Origin: Georgenia soli
GTDB lineage: Bacteria; Actinomycetota; Actinomycetes; Actinomycetales; Actinomycetaceae
Direction: 5' to 3'
Length of the DNA stretch: 64,000 nucleotides
Assembly: GCF_002563695.1 (NCBI RefSeq)
Contig: NZ_PDJI01000004.1
Span: 2,356,001 to 2,420,000 of the forward strand
Part shown: one piece after another, positions 1 through 8,779 of the stretch
How the letters are laid out: every line of letters begins with the position of its first letter
How positions within the stretch are numbered: the stretch's first letter is position 1
Position numbers and translations under genes: made by a program
The notes under the pieces: generated by a model
Told to the model about the DNA's origin: nothing
Seen by the model: only the letters and a program-made list of their open reading frames with translations
Databases searched by the model: none

Positions 1-14
1 AAGGGACGAGTTGA

Positions 15-293
15 GTGCGAGAACGCCAGAGTAGCCTTTCCGGGACTGACCGAAGTCGGAGCCCTTCCGGTGGACGAGGGGTCTTGCCCGCAATCGTTAC
101 TGCTCTTGCCGCGGTCGTCGTGGTGTACGTGTTCCTCGCTCCAGCGTCTGGGATCGACCGTCAACCACCCGAGTGCTACTCGTACTTGGGCTACGTGGTC
201 CCGTGCGGATCCGGGGTATGGATCGGCGTCGCGCTCGCAGCAGCAGTTGTGTGTGGCGCTGTCGTGTACACGACCGGTCGACGCCGCAAGTGA
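15..293 (+). CDS. small two-helix membrane protein, unknown function
   Basis: The frame encodes 92 residues from a GTG start, preceded by AAGGGA at bases 1-6 with good spacing. Two hydrophobic segments are visible, about residues 24-44 and 67-86. They flank a short loop with two cysteines (residues about 54 and 64), and the C-terminus is basic (RRRK). This suggests a membrane protein with both ends in the cytoplasm. I recognise no family. The gene ends directly before another open frame on the same strand. Confidence 0.55.
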   Translation: MRERQSSLSGTDRSRSPSGGRGVLPAIVTALAAVVVVYVFLAPASGIDRQPPECYSYLGYVVPCGSGVWIGVALAAAVVCGAVVYTTGRRRK

Positions 294-407
294 GTGCGCC
301 GTTGCCTCATGCTTCGTCGAAGACGTGTTCATAACCGTTGGCTACTGAGCCTTGCGACGGTGCGAGTTCAGCCGCGGTGCCGGCGTCTTGTGCACAAGGA
401 TGTGACG

Positions 408-1394
408 GTGCACAGGAACGCAGATGGTGAACTACCTCGCCAGGAGTACGCCGTCGAAAAGGACATCACCGACCGCTCCGAAGCCACCTTCGTGTGCACC
501 GCCACCCTCGAGGTGCTGCGCCCTCACCTGCGACTGGCGATCATCGACGCGTACACCGACTACGCCGACGAGCTGACCACTTCGGCCGCCACCGCCCAAG
601 CATGGATCCGCCAGCGCGGGAGCCAGCAACGGCACCGATCGCTCCTGCACCGCCTCGGACTCTCGGACCCCGCGATGGCAGTCCACCTCGACCTCAGCCA
701 GGAGGCCGAGTGGGAGATCCTGCGCGGCTACGCGCCCTGGTCAATTGGAGTGTGGCTCTACGGCCCAGGCGGCCTTGAGCTTGGCAGTTTCCATGATTCC
801 GGCTACTCCGTCGTGGCGGCCCTGACCGACGAGGAGCGTGATGTGCTGGTCGACGAGCTCGGCCCCGTGGCCCCGCTCGTGCGCCTTGATGAGCTCCACG
901 CCCGGCGAAAGGCACAACGCGTCACGGCGCGCCTTCACCGTCGTCGGCGGAGGAGCAATCAAACAGTCGGGCTGTGCTCGAACTTCTCCCACCCGGCGTT
1001 CGGTGTCATCGCGCTGTCGCAGGTTTCCGATCCTCTTCCGTTGGAGGAGCGAGACTTGCCGAGGTGGTTCAACGAGCTCCCGGAATCACGCCAGGACGAG
1101 ATGTTCAGATCGTGGTGGGAGGACGTGGTGACATGGCTGTCCACCGCCGGAGCCACCCGGATGCGCGTCCAGGTAGCTCCCTTCGACCGGGCACTCCTTG
1201 ACTCGGCGGGATTCCAGCGGGCGGACCCTCACACCTACGAAGCTCGGTGGACCCCCGAGCTCGGTCGGGCACTGCTCGAGGCGAACCCCGAGAGCATCGA
1301 AATCTGGGCGGAAGACAAACTGCTCCTCTCGCAGTACGCCACGTGGGACGGCGTGACGACCGAGCAGCCCATCGAACCACTGCGGAGGCCGTGA
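408..1394 (+). CDS. hypothetical protein, no recognised domain
   Basis: The open frame extends back to base 294, but the first ~38 codons are a basic low-complexity stretch. I place the start at GTG 408 because AAGGA (396-400) precedes it by 7 bases; GTG 402 and GTG 294 are alternatives. The product is about 328 residues. It is soluble-looking, rich in Trp, Glu and Arg in its second half, with no signal peptide or membrane segment. I do not recognise the family. It faces the next gene convergently with a short gap. Such proteins are common in variable regions (immunity or regulatory roles), but nothing here proves that. Confidence 0.5.
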   Translation: MHRNADGELPRQEYAVEKDITDRSEATFVCTATLEVLRPHLRLAIIDAYTDYADELTTSAATAQAWIRQRGSQQRHRSLLHRLGLSDPAMAVHLDLSQEAEWEILRGYAPWSIGVWLYGPGGLELGSFHDSGYSVVAALTDEERDVLVDELGPVAPLVRLDELHARRKAQRVTARLHRRRRRSNQTVGLCSNFSHPAFGVIALSQVSDPLPLEERDLPRWFNELPESRQDEMFRSWWEDVVTWLSTAGATRMRVQVAPFDRALLDSAGFQRADPHTYEARWTPELGRALLEANPESIEIWAEDKLLLSQYATWDGVTTEQPIEPLRRP

Positions 1395-1433
1395 CATCTG
1401 CACCGTGCACAAACGTTACTGACGACCTGCCCG

Positions 1434-2231
1434 TCATGACGTAATTGGTGAGGGGTCGTACGGCTCGTAGTGCCGGAGGGTGCTTGGGCCGCGCATGGAC
1501 CTGAGGGTCAGGCCGTGGATCGTCCGGGTGCTCAGCTCTGTGCCATCGGCAAGCCATACTCGGCACTCCGAGCTGCGGCGCCATGTTTCCTCTTCCGCGC
1601 GGCCCTTGCGCGCGGCTTCGAGGATCTCGCGGATTTCCGATCGGTTGGGCGCATCGTTGGCGCTGAGCTCGAAGCGGCAACCGTCGTGTCCGAGTCCCAG
1701 GATCACTTCGTCCGGGCCGACGATGATCGACAGCGGGATCGCGTGCTGGTTGTTCGGCACGACCTCGACTGCGCGCAGGCGCGGAGCCAGCTGTGTTTCG
1801 TTGACACGTGCGCTGGGTCGCACGGAGTCACAGAAGTCGTCGATCATGTTCCAGAGCGCCGCCGGGCCGGGCCGCTCGCCCTCGACGTCCGCGGGGGAGG
1901 GCCCTGAGAGGGGCGAACGGTTGTGGGCAGGTGGGTGGGTTGACGTCCACCCGGCAGAACGGGCGAAGTCCGACAGGAATCTGCGCAGCTCAGACTCCGT
2001 TCGTGAGGAGACCTCGAGCTCCATCTCGTCACTGACGTAATGCACGATCGCATGTACCGCGCCATCAAGGTCGCCGCGCCGCAATGCGGAGATCCCGGCG
2101 TCCGCGATCGGATCCCACTCATCGTTGGGCCGGTCGTCGTCGTGCCAATCCCCGCGGTTCCAGAACGCGTTGAACTCACGCCGGAACTGGCCAACAAGCA
2201 CAGCGTCGTTCCTGTCCGACCCGTCGCTCAT
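1434..2231 (-). CDS. hypothetical acidic protein
   Basis: I start this 265-residue protein at the ATG at 2231 (MSDGSDRN), because AAGGGGAGTG lies just upstream on the minus strand; the frame itself is open to 2279. The N-terminal half is acidic and helical-looking. The centre (residues ~95-120) is Pro/Ser-rich and probably a linker. The C-terminal half contains a charged helix with the composition of a coiled coil (RGRAEEETWRR). No membrane segment or catalytic motif is visible and the family is not recognised. It is convergent with the preceding hypothetical gene and co-directional with the PH-like membrane protein upstream. Confidence 0.5.
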   Translation of the reverse strand: MSDGSDRNDAVLVGQFRREFNAFWNRGDWHDDDRPNDEWDPIADAGISALRRGDLDGAVHAIVHYVSDEMELEVSSRTESELRRFLSDFARSAGWTSTHPPAHNRSPLSGPSPADVEGERPGPAALWNMIDDFCDSVRPSARVNETQLAPRLRAVEVVPNNQHAIPLSIIVGPDEVILGLGHDGCRFELSANDAPNRSEIREILEAARKGRAEEETWRRSSECRVWLADGTELSTRTIHGLTLRSMRGPSTLRHYEPYDPSPITS

Positions 2232-2297
2232 GGTCACTCCCCTTGGTGTTTGCTCGTGGCGGCCGTGAAGCCCGGGCATGAACTTTCCCGGTCCCCG

Positions 2298-2780
2298 CTA
2301 CGGGCGTTCCTCGTCGACGTCGTCCTCTCCCCGCCGGATCTCCGAGGAACCCTGTATGCCTGCGTGCCGCGTGATGAGGTCGTACGTCTCAACGATTGGT
2401 GTCTCCACCAACGGCAGCTTGATCCGCTTGCCGTCTTGAAGGTCCATCTGGAGCACCATGCTCCATGCCAGTCGCCCGGCGTCCCCGTGGACGGACTTGA
2501 TGCTGGCGTACGGGATGCGTCGAGTCCGCAGCGGGGACGACAGTGCAAGCTCGGTCGGCCAGAGCTCGATCCGGCGCGGACTGAACCGGATGATCAAAAA
2601 GGTGGCAGACAACGCAAGAGGGGCGACAGTAATGAGCTCGCCACCGCTCACGAGCGTCCAAACCCCGAGCCCTACGAGCGTGACGACGCCGACTGCGAGA
2701 AGCACGCGGTTGCGCCACGACAGCGGCGGGGTCCTCAAAATCCGAGCCGAGTCATCCGGCGCGTCCGACACCGCTCCCAT
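2298..2780 (-). CDS. membrane protein with bacterial PH-like domain
   Basis: 160 residues from ATG. After a short charged N-terminus come two adjacent hydrophobic helices (about residues 24-44 and 48-66). Then follows a beta-rich stretch resembling the small bacterial PH domains: a basic strand with IELWPTELAL, IPYASIKSV, then an aliphatic C-terminal strand-helix. In that family the domain faces the cytoplasm and is of unknown ligand. The C-terminal tail is acidic (EDDVDEER). It lies 66 bp upstream of the acidic hypothetical gene, so the two may be co-transcribed. The fold assignment is by pattern only. Confidence 0.5.
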   Translation of the reverse strand: MGAVSDAPDDSARILRTPPLSWRNRVLLAVGVVTLVGLGVWTLVSGGELITVAPLALSATFLIIRFSPRRIELWPTELALSSPLRTRRIPYASIKSVHGDAGRLAWSMVLQMDLQDGKRIKLPLVETPIVETYDLITRHAGIQGSSEIRRGEDDVDEERP

Positions 2781-3070
2781 GCGGGGACTCTTCCAGACAC
2801 ACGTATGTTTCGATCGGCGTTTGCTCGCGTCATTCGCTGGCTACAGGTGTTCGGATGCGGCGTGACAGGACCGGCTGAGTTCGTCGGCTAAGCGCGGAAG
2901 GCCGTCGAGAAACATTCAATATCGCCCACTCCGAGCAACGTTGGGCAAGGATGCTCACAAGGTGCCACTGGAGTCGGCGAGTCTGCGGACCGTGGGCGGA
3001 CCGGGCGATCTGTCGCCGGACTTGGTGTGCGGGGTCGGTGTCATGACTACAGGCCAAGGGAGTTAGGCGA

Positions 3071-3289
3071 ATGCCAGATACACCACTGCTTCTGCTCTCT
3101 CACATAATCTTCGGCACCTTAACGGTGGTCCTATTAATCTTCCCGCAAGTCGTCCTCGCTCTAGAGGAGCGCTTCGCGCCGGGAGAATCTGCCCGCATGC
3201 GAAAGCGTAGACAAAAGTATTATCGGATGCTGGGGGTGTTGACGGGCGTAATCTTCATCGCGGGGCTTCTGCCGTATTTTGTCGATTAA
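3071..3289 (+). CDS. small two-helix membrane protein
   Basis: 72 residues from ATG, preceded by GGGAGTTAGGCGA. It has a first membrane helix at about residues 5-30, a basic cytoplasmic loop (RMRKRRQKYY), and a second helix at about residues 52-70. The gene is visibly richer in A+T than anything to the right (codons such as ATA, TTA and AAA appear), which suggests a foreign or relict origin. No family is recognised. Confidence 0.5.
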   Translation: MPDTPLLLLSHIIFGTLTVVLLIFPQVVLALEERFAPGESARMRKRRQKYYRMLGVLTGVIFIAGLLPYFVD

Positions 3290-3472
3290 GCACGCGCAGG
3301 CTCGGGCCAAAGGTGTGTTCGGCATCCGAGTTGGGACTCAAGAGTTGAGCGACTGCCGGCCGCCCGAAACCGCCCACGCGATCAGCAATGGTCCATAAAG
3401 GTTCGTTACCGCTGCCAGCCCGGGGAGCCAGACAGGCGCCTTCTCTCCTCTCTTCAGTTGGGTGTGTAGCCA

Positions 3473-3679
3473 TCACTTCTCCTTCGCACTGCGGCTCTTG
3501 CCAACGAACCATCCGATCAGCGCACCTAGCCAGCACCCGGGGAGCCATAGCCAGGATGCGTCGAGGAGTTCTCCGCCGAGGAAGAGCGCCAAGAAGCCAC
3601 CGATTATCCAGCCTGCAAGGGCACCGCTGGCAGCGGGGGTAAATCTGTTTCTCTTGTCGTCCCATCCCCACCCACTCAT
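3473..3679 (-). CDS. small glycine-rich two-helix membrane protein
   Basis: 68 residues from ATG at 3679. Two glycine/tryptophan-rich hydrophobic segments (about residues 16-36 and 42-60) are followed by a basic tail (GKSRSAKEK). The start codon overlaps the stop of the upstream frame in an ATGA (3676-3679), which suggests translational coupling. Function unknown. Confidence 0.45.
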   Translation of the reverse strand: MSGWGWDDKRNRFTPAASGALAGWIIGGFLALFLGGELLDASWLWLPGCWLGALIGWFVGKSRSAKEK

Positions 3680-3876
3680 TGGTTCTCCTTCGGGTAGTAC
3701 GTAACCCCGCTCGCTGTGAGGGTGCGCTTGGCTGAAACCTTCAGCGCCCGCTCGCCGGTCTGGGCATCCAGACTCAGATCATGGGCCTCCGCGAGGACTG
3801 GCTCATGCCGAATGAACGGTCGCGTCTCTGCCGGGTGCGCGCCGGATGTCCGGGGATCGCTCGTTGAAGAGAGCAC
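3676..3876 (-). CDS. short hypothetical frame, possibly a gene remnant
   Basis: 66 residues. The only strong argument for it is the 4-bp ATGA overlap with the small membrane protein that follows. The second half (residues 30-66) has normal amino-acid composition; the first third looks random. It could be the remaining 3' end of a longer gene whose front has been lost. No family is recognised and the start is uncertain. Confidence 0.25.
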   Translation of the reverse strand: MLSSTSDPRTSGAHPAETRPFIRHEPVLAEAHDLSLDAQTGERALKVSAKRTLTASGVTYYPKENQ

Positions 3877-4251
3877 CGAGGGACCTCACCACCGTTTCCG
3901 CCGCGCCCATCCCAGGACGGCAGGCCGACCGACGGCCTGCCCGCTGCGTGAAGATTCGTTGGTTGCTGCGATTCCGCTAGGTCAGTGCTTGCCATCGCGA
4001 CTCGGTCAGCACCGACCCGCTCGTTGCGAGCAGGGTGACTGCGAGGAGGATGGGCGCGGTGAGGGCGCCCAGCCGGCGTTCGACCACGGCCCCCGCAGCG
4101 TTGAGCGGAGCAGCAGTGTCATGCCCGCGAGCCAGAACGGGGCTGGTGCTTGAACCTAAGCAGTGCACCAATGTTCGACAGGTGAATGCAGCGCAGCGGG
4201 GCAGGGCCGTTATCAGCCCCGCCCCGCCCCGCTTTGCTGTGTCTGCGTGTC
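3877..4251. other. stretch without a convincing gene
   Basis: No frame here looks intact. On the minus strand about 54 codons ending at 3977 contain a hydrophobic segment (APILLAVTLLATSGSV) like those in FtsX-type permeases, so a decayed permease fragment is possible but unproven. A GC-rich hairpin at 4195-4233 sits just past the stop of the CU044_5270-like gene. Confidence 0.3.
4195..4233 (-). terminator. GC-rich hairpin after the CU044_5270-like gene
   Basis: AGCGGGGCAGGGC (4195-4207) pairs with GCCCCGCCCCGCT (4221-4233) with one mismatch and a 13-base loop, about 20 bases past the stop of the minus-strand gene ending at 4252. The tail is not strongly U-rich, so this may stall or terminate only partly. 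Confidence 0.4.
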
Positions 4252-5271
4252 TTAGCCGGGCAGACCCATGGAGCGGCAGCCGATGTCGCCGCATTCGGGC
4301 AGTCCGTCGGCGTAGCCGGACTCGAGGATGACGAGATAGCTCTTGACCACCTCGTCCTCTCCGCTTGCGTCTTTCAGACCTGTGATGACGTCCTCGGAGC
4401 CGAGGACCGCGCCGGTGTCCGGGTCGACGATGATGCGGTACTCATCGACGAGGCCGTCGTGCTGGAAGCTCGAGCCGAAGGCGATGCCCTTGCGGCCCGC
4501 CCGGTCGGTGACGTTCCCGTAGCTGGTCACGTCAGTGGTGGCGAGAGCCTCGAAGAACGCAGCCCGATCCTTGGCACTGAACTGCCCGTACCGCGAGACG
4601 TCCGACTGGTACGTCCCGATGAGCTCCCAGCCGTCACGTTCCTCGGGCTCGGCGCCGGCGATTCGGCGCACTACCTGTTCCGGGGTGCCGGACAGGTCCG
4701 CCGCGGTTCCGTGCCCCTCGGCGGGCCAGTCCTGGTAGGTGCCCGTCACGCCGTCGGTCTTGTCGAGCGTCCGTGACGTCCCGTCCGCGGCCACCCAGGT
4801 CCAACGCTCGACCTCGCGCGGGTGCCGCTCGATGACGCCATCACCCCTGTCTTCGCTGGCCCAGGTGGACTCGCGGTAGTGGGTGTAGGTGTACGGGCCC
4901 GGCGCCGGGTCGGGCGGCGCGGTTTCCCGGACGTGGTCGGCGAGCTGTTCGAGCTCGGCAGCCGCGTCGACGCCAGCGGGGACGGCGTACTCGAGCATCG
5001 GGATCGCGGCTGCCGTGGCGGTGGTGCCCGTTCCGCTGATGATGCCCGGCAGCACGGCGGTGCTGAGGACGCCGAGGACTACGGCTGCTGCGGCGCTGGC
5101 CAGGGCGAGACGTCGGCGCGGCCGGTGAAGCGGTGCCGGGGCCGGCAGGTCCTCGGCGTGCGTGGGGATCCTGGCGCGCAGGTGCGCCGCCTGGGCAGGG
5201 GTGGGTGGGGCCAGGTCGCGTGCGGGGTCGAGCTCGGTGAGCTGTCGCAGCACGGTGTCGTTGGTCGTCAT
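4252..5271 (-). CDS. CU044_5270-type membrane protein, partner of ECF sigma factor
   Basis: 339 residues from the ATG at 5271 (MTTNDTVL). It has a cytoplasmic N-terminus of about 60 residues with a Pro/Arg-rich part, one transmembrane helix (LALASAAAAVVLGVLSTAVL), and then a large extracytoplasmic domain rich in Tyr, Trp and Asp. This layout and the position right after an ECF sigma gene match the CU044_5270 group, which is regularly encoded with sigma factors and may act as an anti-sigma or sensor; that role is inference. The start overlaps the sigma stop (ATGA, 5268-5271). The last residues contain two close cysteines (ECGDIGC). A hairpin follows the stop. Confidence 0.75.
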   Translation of the reverse strand: MTTNDTVLRQLTELDPARDLAPPTPAQAAHLRARIPTHAEDLPAPAPLHRPRRRLALASAAAAVVLGVLSTAVLPGIISGTGTTATAAAIPMLEYAVPAGVDAAAELEQLADHVRETAPPDPAPGPYTYTHYRESTWASEDRGDGVIERHPREVERWTWVAADGTSRTLDKTDGVTGTYQDWPAEGHGTAADLSGTPEQVVRRIAGAEPEERDGWELIGTYQSDVSRYGQFSAKDRAAFFEALATTDVTSYGNVTDRAGRKGIAFGSSFQHDGLVDEYRIIVDPDTGAVLGSEDVITGLKDASGEDEVVKSYLVILESGYADGLPECGDIGCRSMGLPG

Positions 5272-5798
5272 GGGCGTACTCCCTCGGTGACGGGATGTAG
5301 TGGCCACGCCTCGACGGCGGGCAGGCGGTCAAGAATGTGGAGGAGATGGCGGCGGGCTCGCATGAGCCGCATGCGGAACGTGCCGGGTTGGCAGCCGAGC
5401 ACGGTGGCGGCCTCGGCGACGGTGAGCCCGTCCCAGGCGATCAGGCTGAGCACCTCGCGCTCACCCGCGGTGAGCCTGCTCCAGGCGCGCGTCAGATCCA
5501 GGCGCGCCGCGACATCGCCCGCAAGCTCCTGTGGCCGGCCAGGCGGTTCGGCCGCGAGCCGCACCTGCAGGGCGAGCCAGCGTCCCTGTGTCCTGGTCGT
5601 GAGCATCACCCTGCGGGCGATGCCGAACAGCCACGGGCGCGGCTCCGCCGGTACTTCGGCGATGCGGCGCCAGGCCACCAGGAAGGTCTCGGCGACGACG
5701 TCGTCGACCTGGGCCGGTGGGATGCGTCGATAGATGAACGCCCGGAGGTCGGGCAGATGCGCCTCGTAGAGGCGATCGAATAGTTCTTCGTCGGACAT
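5268..5798 (-). CDS. ECF-family RNA polymerase sigma factor
   Basis: 176 residues. Region 2 spans about residues 6-70 (LFDRLYEAHLPDLRAFIYRR, then DDVVAETFLVAWRR and the PWLFGIARR end of the helix). Region 4 spans about residues 108-160, with the helix-turn-helix LTVAEAATVLGCQPGTFRMR. There is no extra C-terminal domain. The length is normal for a short ECF factor. It is translationally coupled to the CU044_5270-like membrane protein, so the pair probably responds to an envelope signal. The target promoters are unknown, and I see no obvious autoregulatory ECF promoter in the 195 bp upstream. Confidence 0.88.
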   Translation of the reverse strand: MSDEELFDRLYEAHLPDLRAFIYRRIPPAQVDDVVAETFLVAWRRIAEVPAEPRPWLFGIARRVMLTTRTQGRWLALQVRLAAEPPGRPQELAGDVAARLDLTRAWSRLTAGEREVLSLIAWDGLTVAEAATVLGCQPGTFRMRLMRARRHLLHILDRLPAVEAWPLHPVTEGVRP

Positions 5799-5993
5799 GC
5801 AGACCGCCTCGTTGCCGGTGGACCCTTGTCACCCATACATGGCCGGCAGGTGCCCGTCCGTCACATCCGAATTAGGCGGTCCCTGGTGCCCACCTCATTC
5901 TGAGGGACGTGCACTAGTGATCCGTGCGATATTGGCAAGTCTGTCAAATGCTGAAGTTAGTTGTTTGCGGATCGGAACTTTGCGGGAGATCGG

Positions 5994-6542
5994 ATGAGTA
6001 AAAGACTCACGTGCATGTCGCTTGCGTGTGCCGTTGCGCTCATCGTTTCCGCCTGCACCGCCTCGGACACCGCGACCCCGGACAACACAGTGGTGGCTTC
6101 CGAATCGGCGCCGGTTGTGAGCAAGCCGGAACCCTCAGCCGTTGCGTCCACCTCGCGGGCTCCAGCGGCTGAGGGTGGTGATTGCCCGGACCTGGAGTTC
6201 GCGCAAGCGGGGGATCCCGAGGCGGTGGCCGGCTGGAAGCAGCAGGTTCCCGTCGATGGTGGGACACGGGAGTTCGCGAACGGCACGGCCATCCTGGATG
6301 ACGCAGGAATTCCCGTGGAGTACACCGTGGCGGCGGGCGACGTGGGGGCTTTCATCGCCGAGCGCTTCTGCGTCAACCTCTCCTACCTGAATGCGATCAA
6401 CGGGGTGCGCCGGAACGGGGCGACCAACCTGGATCCCGGGGATACGCTCAACCTCGACGCCCACACGATCTTGTCGGTCGGGGACGAGCAGTGTGTCGTC
6501 CTCCAGAACCGACCACCGTCGCCCATGCCACCGCAACGGTAG
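5994..6542 (+). CDS. lipoprotein with LysM-like segment
   Basis: I start at ATG 5994 (MSKRLTCM), with GGGAGATCGG just before it; this gives 182 residues. A signal peptide ends in a lipobox-like LIVSAC, so the Cys near residue 21 is the likely lipidated residue. A Ser/Ala/Pro-rich spacer follows. Residues ~105-155 fit the LysM consensus (YTVAAGDVGAFIAERF, then LNAINGVRR and LDPGDTLNL), which usually binds peptidoglycan or chitin-type glycans. It is divergent from the sigma operon, so control by that sigma factor is possible but not shown. Confidence 0.65.
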   Translation: MSKRLTCMSLACAVALIVSACTASDTATPDNTVVASESAPVVSKPEPSAVASTSRAPAAEGGDCPDLEFAQAGDPEAVAGWKQQVPVDGGTREFANGTAILDDAGIPVEYTVAAGDVGAFIAERFCVNLSYLNAINGVRRNGATNLDPGDTLNLDAHTILSVGDEQCVVLQNRPPSPMPPQR

Positions 6543-6592
6543 GTCCACCCCGACTCGTGCGAGGGGCGGCGCCACCAGGGCGTGTCTCCAAC

Positions 6593-7210
6593 TCATTCGG
6601 CGAGAACGAAGATCCCGTCCGGGCCTTCGAAGTGCAGGGCGCCGTTCGGCTCCTGGTAGACCGACACGGACCACGGGGACTCCCGGTACGGGCTGAGGTG
6701 CCAGTCCGCGAAGCGGTGGACAAGGCGCAGGCCGGCATCTTCGCTGGCCCGGTCCAGTTGGTCGATGGTCACTCTGCCTGTCGCCGAGGTCGTCCCCACG
6801 ACCAGGAGACCACCAGGGCGCAGCACTGCTGCCACTCGTTCGGCGAGGTCGTCCGCCGTCCCTGCTGGCAGGAAGGCGAGAACGTTGCCCAGCAAAGTGA
6901 CAGCGTCATAGGTCGTTGGCAGCTCACGGGCCGACAACCATGGTCCGGTCAGATCTGCGCCACCTCCGGAGCGGTACCACGCCTCGTCGAAGTTCTCGTA
7001 TGCGACCTTGAGGACTGTGTCGTCCGGGTCGATCCCGTATGCCTCATGACCTGCGACGCGCAGATGCGCCACGGCGCTTCCGGTGCCGCACCCGACATCG
7101 AGGACTGTGCTGGCTCTGGGCAGCAGCATGTCGAGGAAGCGAGCCTCGGCTCCAAGGTCGACCCCATCTCGGATCAGGCCCCGGAACTTCTCTGCGTAAG
7201 GTCCCCACAC
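6593..7210 (-). CDS. class I SAM-dependent methyltransferase
   Basis: 205 residues from GTG at 7210. The SAM-binding motif I is VLDVGCGTGSAVAHL (residues ~36-50), followed by the acidic end of strand 2 (GIDPD) and a motif near residue 100 with VTLLGNVLAF. The fold is a single Rossmann-like domain of usual length. Its substrate is not deducible. It resembles the methyltransferase at 28828-29457 in length and layout (N-terminal WY/PYAEKF region, then motif I). The start is not certain because no strong ribosome site precedes it. Confidence 0.75.
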   Translation of the reverse strand: MWGPYAEKFRGLIRDGVDLGAEARFLDMLLPRASTVLDVGCGTGSAVAHLRVAGHEAYGIDPDDTVLKVAYENFDEAWYRSGGGADLTGPWLSARELPTTYDAVTLLGNVLAFLPAGTADDLAERVAAVLRPGGLLVVGTTSATGRVTIDQLDRASEDAGLRLVHRFADWHLSPYRESPWSVSVYQEPNGALHFEGPDGIFVLAE

Positions 7211-7319
7211 GAACCGCCACGCTATCGGACACGGCTGAGGGCTACCGATGGCTCTTCGCTGGCTTGATCATCACAGTTGCAGCCGTCCGAAACCGTTCGC
7301 TTATGGACCACGCCGGCGG

Positions 7320-7553
7320 TTACTTCCGCGGGCCAGCTGCAGACAGGACGTCGAGGAGAGACTGCGGGAGGACGTCCATGGCCCCCACCACCTCGACGCC
7401 GACCAGGCGACCATCGCTGTCGAAGTCGAGGTTGACCATGCCGGCTACCCGTTGATCCTCGACCACAACCGTCCTAGTGACTCCGCCTACGGGACTCTCG
7501 CCAGCGAGATAGATGTAGGCGGCGTCCGCCTCGGCGTCGAACGTGGTAGCCAT
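7320..7553 (-). CDS. DUF2283-like small protein
   Basis: I take ATG 7553, because MATTFDAEADAAYIYL matches the normal start of DUF2283 proteins (a strand ending in D-x-E-x-D-A-x-Y-I). The longer frame to 7616 adds an atypical tail. The product is 77 residues, with the family's next strands TRTVVVEDQ and LDFDSDGRLVGVEVVGA. The function of the family is unknown. It is divergent from the following gene. Confidence 0.65.
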   Translation of the reverse strand: MATTFDAEADAAYIYLAGESPVGGVTRTVVVEDQRVAGMVNLDFDSDGRLVGVEVVGAMDVLPQSLLDVLSAAGPRK

Positions 7554-7672
7554 CGCAACGTCGCGCTCAATCATGCGCATATTGTCGAGCCACACCGCAC
7601 GGCGTGCTTGCCTCATTTATTTTAGACAGCCGAACTGTGCGGCTGACTGCCCGATTGCATCGACGTGGACCC

Positions 7673-8101
7673 ATGAACGTTTACCCGTCGGGGAGTAGCA
7701 ACGCCCACTACATTTCTTTCATGGGTCTGCTGCTCGAACTAGTCGGATCGTGGCTCGGCATGGCCGCGGGTGAGCGGATGGTGGTCAAGAAGCGTCAGCG
7801 AGACGCAGCTGGTCGCGGCCGTTATGTCGCGATGCGAGAGTCCCGCATGGCGAAGTGGCTTGCAGGGGAAGTCGCAGTTTCACCGGGGCGGATTGATTTC
7901 ACGTGGCATGACATGCCGAAGACCGAGTCGTACGACGTGATCCGCGTCGAACCTCTGGGGCTAGGCCCAAGCATTATCGATGGCGATACGCGCATCATCG
8001 CCATCGAATCGGATACCGGCACCGGCGACGAGCGAGTCCTGTTCGCGATACTGGCCCGCGACGTCGAGCAAGTCCTCGCGTCTCTCGCCAACCTGCGTTG
8101 A
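7673..8101 (+). CDS. hypothetical protein, possibly PH-like
   Basis: The frame is open from 7604; plausible starts are ATG 7673 and ATG 7721 (MGLLLELV). It has a hydrophobic N-terminal stretch, then a basic region (VKKRQRDAAGRGR), then a strand-rich domain ending in a C-terminal helix (ARDVEQVLASLANL). The pattern is similar to that of the PH-like protein at 2298-2780, but similarity is too weak to assign. No ribosome site decides the start. Confidence 0.45.
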   Translation: MNVYPSGSSNAHYISFMGLLLELVGSWLGMAAGERMVVKKRQRDAAGRGRYVAMRESRMAKWLAGEVAVSPGRIDFTWHDMPKTESYDVIRVEPLGLGPSIIDGDTRIIAIESDTGTGDERVLFAILARDVEQVLASLANLR

Positions 8102-8779
8102 AAGAGGAGCCTTGGTTGATTGAGTGGCAGCCCTCGTCGCCCACTCCGCCGCCTGAGCGGGCTCGCAAGAACCGCACGCTCGCGACGTCACAGAAGCAGC
8201 TGGGGTTCCGGTAGTGGGAGCTGTTGTTCTCCGGTCCCGGGCAAGAGCGGTCCCCATGGTCCGCCCGGTGCGGTCAGGGGTGCGGCTACCGCATCGCGGA
8301 GCGACGCTGTGTGCACTTGAGGGCACCCACCGAACCGTGACCGTCAAGGACTCCGGGGCGGGGTTCGTCAGGGGATTCTGCCGGGGAGGCTAGAGGTTTG
8401 ACCTCACGGTCACCACGCCCAAGGCGGCTAAGCGGCAAGCCAAAGAGCTGCGCCGGATGCTGAATCTTGTCAGGCGCGAACCGCTCGATAGCGGTGGCCG
8501 GCACCGCCGCTGATCGATCTCAAGCGCTCGGAGTGATGCGCCAGGGAGTGATGAAGAAGGCCCTGTCCGACAACGTTGGTTACGGCCATACATGAGCCTG
8601 CTGGTTCTCGCTACGACCCGCCAAAGCTGGCTCCATGTGTCGCTGGTGTTGCTTCACCACGGTTGCGCTTCGTGGTGGCGGTGAGCGAGTCACGCCTCAT
8701 CCGCGGAACGACAGCGAATCCGATGTGATGAGTGAGGCTGGGTGCTCCCAATCGTTAGCGCCCGAGAGCCGCCGCTGCG
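8102..8779. other. long stretch without an intact gene
   Basis: No frame with convincing composition was found over about 680 bases. On the plus strand one frame reads normally from about 8300 to 8513 except for a single in-frame TAG near 8391, ending in a basic helix-like peptide (TPKAAKRQAKELRRM). This may be a decayed coding remnant. I cannot name its origin. Confidence 0.35.

Noticed and set aside
4186..4776. Plus-strand frame opposite the CU044_5270-like gene
   Set aside because: It is antisense to a coupled, well-supported gene and starts inside a terminator-like hairpin.
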